Positions 55,347 to 64,000 of a stretch of DNA of 64,000 bases are shown here, piece by piece. A program made the position numbers and the translations under genes. Position 1 is the stretch's first letter, and each line of letters opens with the position of its first letter. Source of the DNA: Blastobasis lacticolella (Eukaryota; Arthropoda; Insecta; Lepidoptera; Blastobasidae); NCBI GenBank assembly GCA_905147135.1, contig LR990045.1, positions 18,452,173-18,516,172 of the forward strand, read 5' to 3'. Below the pieces are notes generated by a model. The model had not been told where the DNA came from, did not search any database, and saw only the letters and a program-made list of their open reading frames with translations.

Positions 55347-57613
55347 TTGGTATTTTTTTCTAAAAATATTCTGGTTAACCAAAACCCATGATTACACACA
55401 ATAAGAATTTAAAGTTACAAATATATTCAATGATTATTGCACAACGATATCATCGCTAACATTGTCAATGTCGTGGTACAGGGCATAAGGTAATATCAGC
55501 CGACTCAACTCATACAAAAACCGAATAAGTACGACTTAGCATGAACTAGATCGAGTTGAGCGAAACAATAGTTTAGTTTGCATTACATTGAATTTACGAT
55601 TAAGATTGTTAGAAAAAAAAAAGTTAATTTTTCATTTTAATTAGTTGAGACCATAATAATTCAATTACTGGTGACCAAAAAAGCCTCCATTTTTAATATT
55701 TGCCCCGGTCCTAGGATAAACACTGTATAATTACGTAATATAGCCCTCATTTGAAATATTTTTTTTTTTATAATCCGATGTTACAGATTACAGACCCAGC
55801 AATTGTATAGCAATTCGTTAAAATTAATTTCTTATCAATAACAATTAGATTCCAATCATTAGTTAAATGCCACAAAAAGTAGAAAGATATGTAGGTAAGT
55901 ATACTAAACAATTTAAATGAACAGGACAATTTAATTAATGTAATTTTAATATCGTCAGAACCAAGATAACAACGGCGGTAATGGTAATTGGGCGGTATTC
56001 TGCAGGAAATTTTTAAAATATTTATAAGGTTTTTATTTCATTGAAATTCAGAATATATCAAATTTACAAATATTTATGATCCATTAAATACTTCTATTAA
56101 TAATTTTCAAAAACCTCTCAGCAAGCTATGGCTGCTACTTTTAGCCGCCGCACTATTGCTATGTTCGAAAAATATTTAGAATTCTATAAAGAATTTAACA
56201 TAAATAGGGGATAGTTCTTAGATAAATATTATGCTGTTAATTCGACAAAGGGTGTTGCAATAACATTGTCAAATGTCGCTGACATATAGAAAGCCAAGGA
56301 TCCGTCCCTTCAACTTAATCGACTTTTTGGACCCCCATATAATTCCGTCGTCTGACGTTATCCGTGCTTTTGACCACATCTTGGCCTATGCAGACGGGTA
56401 CCGTACATATACTGTTGTAAGTCATCTACTCTGTATTTTCAAAGGGCAAGTGTAATAAGAATAGTCCTCTCAACCGCAGGCGTGATTCCTAAACAACTGC
56501 ATCAATCAATAAAGACTTCCACCTTACCAAATTTTACTACTCCAAAGGAATCCTCGCTAGTAACACAATATTATTATACATGACACACACTTACTTGGTT
56601 TTGGCCTGTGGGTGCCATTAAAGTTACCAGTACCAGTTCAGTACTGAGTGGAATAAATCCTTGAAATAAATAACATTATATAATAATTGTGTTCAGGGCT
56701 TGTGACGAAATTCCTCTACGAGCACACAATAATACCACAATACTTGTAAAATTGAAAGCCAGGTAAGTAGTTAAAGGGTAGGTGTAGATAACGACAGGTA
56801 TAAAACCGGAGGAATACATAATATTCTCACGAAACGAGCATTGTTCGGGGGTAAGGAAAATTATCGGGATAGATAGCGTTAGGTAAGAAAGTTTTTAGAA
56901 AGCTATAAATACAGAGTCACTTTATTAGAATTGGGAATTTGTTTAATGATCTCGAATTACTCCTACTTTAGGTGTTACTTTCGCATGGATATTGCTTTTG
57001 AAAAATCGTAAAAACAATTCAGATTTTAAAAAAGTTTTGTTATACGTGTTTTAGTTAATTAGATGCCAGCTAAACAAATATCATACGCAAAATGCCACTA
57101 ACGGCGCTGAGCAATGGACCTTCTTACTGTCGACACAATATATTTTGACCAACTACCGATGGTGCATTTGCAGGAGCCGATTAAACTATTATAGCTATAT
57201 TAATATATCTATAAATTTTATACAGGGTGTAAAATTATTATTTATTATTTCATATTCAATATAAAATACTAGCAGTTTATGCAACTCTAATATAAAAGGG
57301 GGTATTTAAACAGGAGTGTATGTTTATACGAGTCATAGTCGATTTTGATAATAGTTTGGCATGAGTGTTTTAATACCTCATTATGTGCAGTTGCATACAC
57401 TTTTTTATCTAAACTCATATTTTTATGTTAAAATTTCATACCTATAATTTTCCCAACTTCGCTGGAAGTTTATTACTTTAACATTTACCTAGTCATTTGC
57501 TTCAAACAAGAAAACACATTCACAAACACAAATTAAAACAATTAGAAAAATATTCTTTTTCGCAGGAAAATAATTCCATACACATACAATCACAAATATA
57601 AATAGGAAAGCTT

Positions 57614-59215
57614 AAAATTTTTAAATACTCTCAAAGTTTTATCAGGGTCGGGATGGGGGGTTCATCCTAAACATTTGAGGAGGATATATATTTGTCAATT
57701 ATTCGCAGTCGTCTAGACTATGGGAGTTTTTTGTATGCTGATTCATGTGACTCGCACTTGAAAAAGTTAACATCTATTCAAAATATAGCTATGAGAGTCG
57801 TAGGAGGCTTTATAAAAACAACCCCTATACATGTCATGGAAAGTGAACTTTCTATTCCGCCACTACACATTCGTAGAAATTACCTAGGCTGTAAATTTTA
57901 TTTTAAAAACAAGTCAATTCATCCTAATCAATTAATCAAATCGATCCAAGTTTTGGCCAACCATTGCGATAATAATAATAATAATTGGAAAAGAAAAAAC
58001 AAACCCATATTAGTAACTATTCATAATAACTTCCGTGACATACCTATGCACACCAATACAATTTTAGAAATATTCTCTTTGGATGTGTGGGTGAACTCAA
58101 TTAATATGGCTGATATTACCAGAAATAGCATCAGTTTGATTGAAAAACCCAAACGCTTATACAACACTAGTTTTTTGGTTTGGGCAGTAGACAATATCTG
58201 TAAATTACAATACGAGTCCTTTCATATAGTTTTTACGGATGGCTCTAAGGATTCCAAGGGGTCTGGAGCAGCGATATATGATCCACAATTTAATATTCAT
58301 GTAAAATTCCAAATTACCTTTACTTTGTCTATAATGCACATTGAACTGATAGCCATAGCTGAAGCTTTATCATACATTCTGTCTGTTTCAGTATATGGTA
58401 ATAAGTTTGTAATACTTACGGATTCTAAGAGTGCTTTGCAACATTTGGCTCGGTCTACCTCGAATGTTCGATGTGTCCCGATAGCCTATCTTATTCTTAA
58501 TCTTATATTAGAGTTACACAAACAATCAAAAACTATTTACTTGCAGTGGATCCCTGCTCATTGTGGAATACTAGGTAATGAGAGAGTTGACAACTTTGCT
58601 AAGGAAGCTGTTACGGATGGCATTCCTATATCCTGTCTACCATTTTATACAGAGTGTTTACACCTCCCAAAAAGCACTGCTATGAATTGTGGAAAACACA
58701 TTTTGATAAAAGGTCTACTGATGTAGGAATCTGGTATAAGACTATTCAACCTGAACCATTGAATTCCCCTTGGATTGACAACTGCTTGACTAGAAAGGAT
58801 TTAGTAATAGCTTTAAGATGTCGTGCTGGGCACATTCCACTTAATAAATTTTCATTTTTGATGGGAAAATCGGAAACACCTAACTGCGCTGAATGTAATG
58901 TGACCGAAGACGTGTATCACATATTAATGGAATGTGTACGCAATGAATCGTTTAGAATTAATATACATAACTATTGTGATAAATTTAAAGAAGTTGGTGT
59001 ATGTAACTGTGTTCTAGCATCCCCTTTATCAAGGGCTGCTAAAGCACTTTATAAATTAGTTAGGTTGGGTTTGGAACGGAGATAATTCCTATAAGGAGTC
59101 TAGGTTTGAAACCTAGCTCATTTTTGTTTAATTTAATAATATTGGAAGCTGTACAGAGCGGCATAGTCGCAAATTGTGACCAAGCTCTTAAAAATAAAGA
59201 TTAAAAAAAAAAAAA
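57614..59215 (+). mobile_element. I-clade LINE, 5'-truncated, with 13-bp target duplication
   Basis: AATAGGAAAGCTT is found at 57601-57613 and 59216-59228. The 3' end is a poly(A) run at 59201-59217. Repeat D copy 1 shows the uninterrupted site near 20664 with three changes. Confidence 0.9.
57671..59085 (+). pseudogene. I-clade LINE ORF2 C-terminus with RNase H domain
   Basis: The frame enters at the 5' truncation and starts in the end of the reverse transcriptase region (SRLDYGSFLYADSCDSHLKK). An RNase H domain follows with all recognisable catalytic acids: FTDGSKDSKGSGAAI (Asp), IELIAIAEAL (Glu), ILTDSKSAL (Asp), and GNERVDNFAKEA (Asp). The preceding helper histidine lies in WIPAHCGILGN. 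Carrying RNase H in ORF2 is typical of the I superclade. A frame change near 58660 moves the reading to a second frame that continues to 59085. That part contains CRAGHIPLNKF and a cysteine-histidine finger (CAECNVTEDVYHILMEC). Endonuclease and most of the reverse transcriptase are absent. Confidence 0.88.
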
Positions 59216-59762
59216 AATAGGAAAGCTTGAATTTTAAATTTGCTAATGCCATAGTTACATTTCGCGTGCTCGGGAGCTTGACAATAAAAGTGTTGCAAAA
59301 TGATTAAAAAGATATCTAACCTAACCTAACCTAACCAGGTACCTGCGTACCTTCCTGCTGCAAACTAGTTAAAGTCACTCACTTACCTTCTTATCTATTG
59401 TGATTTCTCATCTTCGTATCTATCTTAAGAATTGTACATTCGGTTGAGCGCCAGCGAATTTATAACAATAGAAAAGCTTTTGTTGTTTTTTCTTAAGGAA
59501 ACACTTGGCTCAACGTATTGACAGTGAAACTTTACTTCAATAGAACTAGTTTCTTTGGTATTTTGTGGTCTTTTAGAAATCCCTTTATCTACTTATAATA
59601 AAAAAAATTAACTGAATATTTGGTTGTGTTAATTCTGTCCCATATCTGATTCAAATAGAATTAAGATCATAAACCAATAAACTATTTATTAAATACACGT
59701 TCTGTTACGCTCTGTTTACCTTGCTATGACGATTTATTATGATTACTTTGTTACAGTTTATC

Positions 59763-60050
59763 TGTGAATGAAATCATATCACATCTGGAAGAAGAAGACG
59801 ATGTTCTTGCCGCAGATATTTACATCACACCCCCTTGTGGCAATAAAAGTGATGAAGATAGTGGTGACGAAGAGGGCTGTGACATTAATAATTTGTCGAA
59901 AAACCAACTTCTAGCTGAAGCTGAATTCAGAGCCACTGTATCATCGCAGTATGCCTATGGCATCTTGTGGATGATTTCTCAAATAATCAATTAGCCGAAG
60001 CCTCAACGAGTAACCGAAACGAAAATGTATAAACATAATTTAAAGATATT
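59763..60050 (+). pseudogene. piggyBac N-terminal exon fragment, unit C, frameshifted
   Basis: It matches exon 2 of 46735-47008 (from [17 protein letters not shown]). The tiny first exon is missing because the duplicated segment begins at 59686. Near 59955 small insertions change cagtatgccatagatc to cagtatgcctatggcatc, shifting the frame and ending the protein at 59994. No catalytic region. Confidence 0.7.
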
Positions 60051-61326
60051 ATCATATTTATTAATATCTGCAAATATTGGTGATATATTTTGTATCCAAC
60101 CGGTATGTCTAGTATGTAAAATTATATTTAAAAAATTATTTGACAACCACTCCATACTGGCGGTCGCTTTTACTAAGTTTATGGCTCTGGATACTGCGAT
60201 TCCACCCCGTGGTAAGTACGAACAAAATGTTTGCCATCATGACATCGATCTATGGTTTGTTACTGCTTCACAACTTCACATCAACTTGAATATAATAACA
60301 AAAGGTATTAAAATTATATAGAAAATAACGTCTCCATCGCCAAAGAGAAATAAATTAATAAAATTAACAAAACCAAAAGGTATGTTAAGAAATACATATT
60401 TCGTAGACCATTTAAAATAATGGTCGCCTCCAAACAAACATAGTATCGTCTCTTTTTCAGAACATAATATAATGAATTGCAATAACATAAGGAGATTACA
60501 TTAAAATTTTAAATTAATGTTTCAACGACGAACAGTTGTTTGAAAAGGATTCGTAATAACCGTTAGTAAAAATATAACTATTCATCAGGGCAAGGCCCTA
60601 CACACCGTCTAAAATCTCTTCTCCTTTTTTCGTGTCCTGAATACACCATCATATCGTTTTGAGATTGGTATCGTATTAATGATCAAACACCTGACTGTAA
60701 AGCTGTGTATAGCGTTGGATAGTTACATTATGTTACATTACATATGTGTAACTTTCCACAATACTGAAAGTTATAATTTTTGTTTTAATAACTATAGTCG
60801 TGGCCGTGTGGTGTCCGGCAGAATAAAATAAAATTAACCCCTTATATTAATGGGTGTCGTATAAGGCGACTGAAGTTTCCGAGTCAAAAGTTCTGGAGTC
60901 TTCATAGGTTTCAAAATGAGCAGCAGCGTTTTTAATTTCTATATATATAACCCTGTGATATTCAACTCACATGCCATGCGCGGAGATTATGGCAATAACC
61001 TCCCATCTCGAGGCTATACGTCCACCAGTGGATGATGAATTATAGTCGTATTAAAATAATTCCGAATAAAGAACGACAAAGAAAGCGTGCAAATGTGGTA
61101 AATAAACATAGAAAGGTCAAAGTCCAGCGAGTGAAAAGGACAGCGTATAGAACAACTATAATAACAATTAGTGCTTTCCTTATCACTCGCATTAGTCATC
61201 CAGGTACGCTAGCGCTCGTTAAATAAGCAGCGTTGCCGGTCTGGTTTACCAGTCGCTATTCGCCTTTGCTTACGAGTGCATCTAGTGATTGATTCGTTTC
61301 TTGTTTAGTAAAATACTTTTTTTAGA

Positions 61327-62041
61327 ATGTCTGCAAATTTTGAATATTTGAGGAACGACCGCCTGCAGTCATATTTGTACGAATTTGGCAATGAGAACGC
61401 AATGATGCGTTATGAAAAATATATGGCGAGTTGTGAGCGGGTAAGTTCTATTCTCTTTTATTTGTATTAATTCTCTTGGTTAAAAGTAAAATGTATTTTT
61501 TTAATCGCTAACTAGATATCATCAGAACAAAATTTGTTGCCATAATTATAACTTATGACATTCTTGGACATTTGACTATGGCGATTTACATGATAAACAT
61601 TCATCATTGTCGGTTACCCTAACACTGCTTTTTTTATGTTGTGCATATTTTTCATTTTGAATGTATTTTAATCTTCATAATGTGATATAAATATGTACAA
61701 AATAACTAGCAATAAAAGTGCTGTTGTCTTTCTAGATTTAGATTCATTTTGACTTGTCGATTTATCGTTCCTGTAATTGTCGTCAGGTGGAGACATGGTT
61801 TAGCCGCTACGAAAAGGTTCCAGCTGATCCGCCGCCATGTGGGAATTATCATTTAGTAGCTAAACCCCACCCGTACGAGGCTACAGTGAACATAAGACCA
61901 TCGGATCCGTACTTTTGTGTGCCAGTCTTGGTACGCAAAAACAACGGATCAAAAACACCTGCTTCCGCTGAACCAGATCCGGATCCAAAGTTCTGCGTGC
62001 CAATTTTAGGACCCAGAACTTTTAGCGTTGAATTTCACTGA
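61327..62041 (+). CDS. Unrecognised small two-exon gene, copy C
   Basis: Exon 1 61327-61440 and exon 2 61787-62041, with the same donor, acceptor and phase as copies A and B. The predicted protein differs from copy B by a single residue (ETW preceded by Val instead of Ala, as in copy A). Frame and splice sites are intact in all three copies, although the flanking repeats have drifted. This suggests either recent duplication or constraint. The third exon seen in B is present at about 62313. No family recognised. Confidence 0.55.
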
Positions 62042-64000
62042 TGATATGTAAGTATATTCTTACTACAATTTTTCATTTGTTTGTTGATTTTAAAATGTTT
62101 GTGTATATTAAACATTAATTATATTTTGGAATATAGTACAAAAAACACTATGTAGATATAAATGCGTAGTAACTATTTATTGTTTATGAAATAATATATT
62201 TTTTAATACAAGACATAAAATCAGTAATGTTAAATATATTTTTGATTCTGTTGTAAAATTCTAATTTGGAGATTATTGCATTGACTTTTATATTTTTATT
62301 TTTATCTACAGGTGAAAATATGGCTGATATGGCAGGCACTGTTGACCATGGCCATGACTTAGTGATGACGACACAGCCACACCCTGTGCACAGAGTCCCT
62401 GGTTTCAGGGCAAATGTGCCATAATGGCACAAAAACATCTCCATGATCGTCGAAACCAAGCAGTGGGCGTAAAGACCTCGAGGAATTCTTATCACCATCA
62501 CCGCCACCATCACAGTTCCAAGTATTATCTTCCGCTATTTCAAATACTAGGCCCTATATTATTGAAGTCTCTAGTTCCTTTTATAACATATCCTTTTAAA
62601 ACAATTTAAAATTCTATTTCTTTCTATATATTTCCCTACTAGTATTTCCCTAGTACATTCTATAACGAGCAGTGTAGTATTATTATTTAGTGTTAGTAGT
62701 AATATTTCAGCGATATTTTTGTAAAGCTTTGTTTTTTCTTAATATTTTGATAGTTACTGTGTTAAGTCTTAATATTTTTGTAATAAGACTATAAATAAAT
62801 TTGTATCCTAATTTTTTAATTTTCACTTATTTTAATTTATTATACATACATATCCAAGCGTGGGTGCCAGGGAGTTTTTTGACACACATGATACTATAAG
62901 TGTCAAACTCCTACTCGACTCCTACCTAACCAGGTATATGAGCCTCTTTGATACCTCTATATTTTGTGGCATTTGCCTTATTAGCCATGGAACATTACAG
63001 GAAAATTTCTTAGAACAGAGAATAATCGAGTATATTTTTCTTACACTATTAACAAATACTTTGTTGTTAGTTGTAGAATAGACTTCGAATCAATTCATAT
63101 TCCTAACAAAGCACACGACAACATAATAATCTTTAGTTAGCGCTTTTTTCACGAACAGTTAAACAGAAGTGTGTGAAAGTGTGGAAATTAGGACAGATGT
63201 CAGAATGAGGTGAACAGTAGGTACTAAATATATTTACATACAGTCAAAAACTATTTAAAGTCCCGTCTTGCTACCATCGTCTACCAATAGGTAGAGATAG
63301 TTCATCTCAACATTAACGTATGATGACGGAGTTGGATTTGGGTTGGTAAGAGTGTGTGACGGTTTATCTCAATAGTCATCTAAGGGACAATATAAAGGAG
63401 AAAAGAACACTTATTATGACATAACTTTAATAGTTAGACATATACTGTCAAGACACTTTTTGTAGATAATGATGTGTTCTGCAAAGTCGTAGTACATTAT
63501 TTTGTTCTATCATCAATAGTTTTCGCAGCACACGCGATGTAAGGAATTGTTTGGGTATTTTTTACACTTTGGGTTACATTATTGGAGTTTTATTAATGAT
63601 CTGTAAATGTTTAGAAAATATTATATAGCCTTTGTCACCCGGGGATAGTGTAGCTTCCCAACGGTGACAGAATTTTTGAAGCCTATTCAATACAAACAAA
63701 CGAAAAATCAAACATTTCCTCTTTATAATATTAGTATAGATTGGTATTTTTTTCTAAAAATATTCTGGTTAACCAAAACCCATGATTACACACAATAAGA
63801 ATTTAAAGTTACAAATATATTCAATGATTATTGCACAACGATATCATCGCTAACATTGTCAATGTCGTGGTACAGGGCATAAGGTAATATCAGCCGACTC
63901 AACTCATACAAAAACCGAATAAGTACGACACAGCATGAACTAGATCGAGTTGAGCGAAACAATAGTTTAGTTTGCATTACATTGAATTTACGATTAAGAT

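Larger units (their letters stand above)
51840..55616 (+). repeat. Unit B, right part
   Basis: Nearly identical to 60247-64000 with a constant offset of 8408 bp for most of its length. It contains a LINE 3'-end remnant, the two-exon gene and a dispersed repeat near its right side. It matches at least to 55609; the window ends before the partner does. Confidence 0.92.
56153..59654 (+). repeat. Repeat D, copy 2 (interrupted)
   Basis: It matches 19583-21156 in order. Additional sequence is present at about 56216-56565 (unrecognised) and 57614-59215 (I-clade LINE). Near 59318 the run cctaacctaacctaacc corresponds to a degenerate version in copy 1. Confidence 0.8.
59686..64000 (+). repeat. Unit C (second direct copy of unit B, uninterrupted)
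   Basis: It is nearly identical to 46660-47229 joined to 51840-55609 and extends past the window end. Differences are a few substitutions and small indels. It provides the empty site for the 4.6-kb LINE. Confidence 0.93.

Noticed and set aside
59317..59337. Short CCTAA run as a telomere or interstitial telomeric site
   Set aside because: Only about four units; copy 1 of the same repeat has a degenerate version, so it is part of repeat D.
1..64000. CRISPR arrays, bacterial operons, rRNA or tRNA genes
   Set aside because: No regularly spaced identical short repeats with unique spacers, no ribosome-binding-site spacing and no cloverleaf-like gene seen; introns and TE content are eukaryotic.

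Overview
The window looks like intergenic or accessory chromatin of an insect, most probably a moth or butterfly. It is AT-rich with spliceosomal introns and is packed with transposable elements of families that are common in Lepidoptera: CR1/Jockey-like and I-clade LINEs, restriction-like-endonuclease (RLE) LINEs, BEL/Pao, DIRS, Harbinger, MULE, piggyBac and several short dispersed repeats. I see no bacterial operon, tRNA, rRNA or CRISPR. No conventional single-copy host gene is recognisable. All family names come from reading the protein and repeat motifs; no database search was run.

Layout. 1-5.7 kb: a decayed MULE transposase, an endonuclease scrap, a CT-rich tandem array and a 418-bp MITE. 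5.7-10.5 kb: a CR1-like LINE split by a GC-rich, non-autonomous LTR retrotransposon whose 5' LTR lacks its U3 portion although a 5-bp target duplication flanks it. 11.7-14.2 kb: a DIRS fragment abutting a broken RLE-type LINE. 16.4-18.8 kb: reverse copy (A) of a duplicated unit carrying an unrecognised small two-exon gene. 19.1-21.2 kb: a Jockey fragment and copy 1 of repeat 'D'.

21.2-27.8 kb is the most unusual stretch. It holds an intact 168-codon ankyrin gene that resembles the I-kappa-B-like (vankyrin) genes of bracoviruses, the symbiotic viruses of parasitoid wasps. Two degraded genes on the other strand lie in the same stretch, and I cannot assign either. The simplest reading is an old bracovirus-derived insertion, later invaded by moth repeats, with one gene still open.

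27.8-30.2 kb: a second RLE-type LINE. 33.4-34.0 kb: a Jockey tail. 34.1-37.6 kb: a Harbinger element bounded by TTA duplications, with a transposase gene and a convergent Myb-like gene; its transposase exon was tandemly duplicated after it had already picked up a frameshift. 37.8-46.1 kb: a pair of matching inverted ends encloses a LINE lacking its reverse transcriptase and a BEL/Pao element with a 5-bp target duplication. The BEL leader carries a dense array of TGACAG/CTGTCA motifs.

46.1-64 kb: two near-identical direct copies (B and C) of a unit made of a piggyBac N-terminal gene fragment plus the same two-exon gene as copy A. They are separated by repeat D copy 2. Copy B is interrupted by a 4.6-kb CR1-like LINE with a 7-bp target duplication, and D copy 2 by an I-clade LINE with a 13-bp target duplication. 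The uninterrupted sister copies serve as empty sites, which orders the events: duplication first, LINE insertions afterwards.
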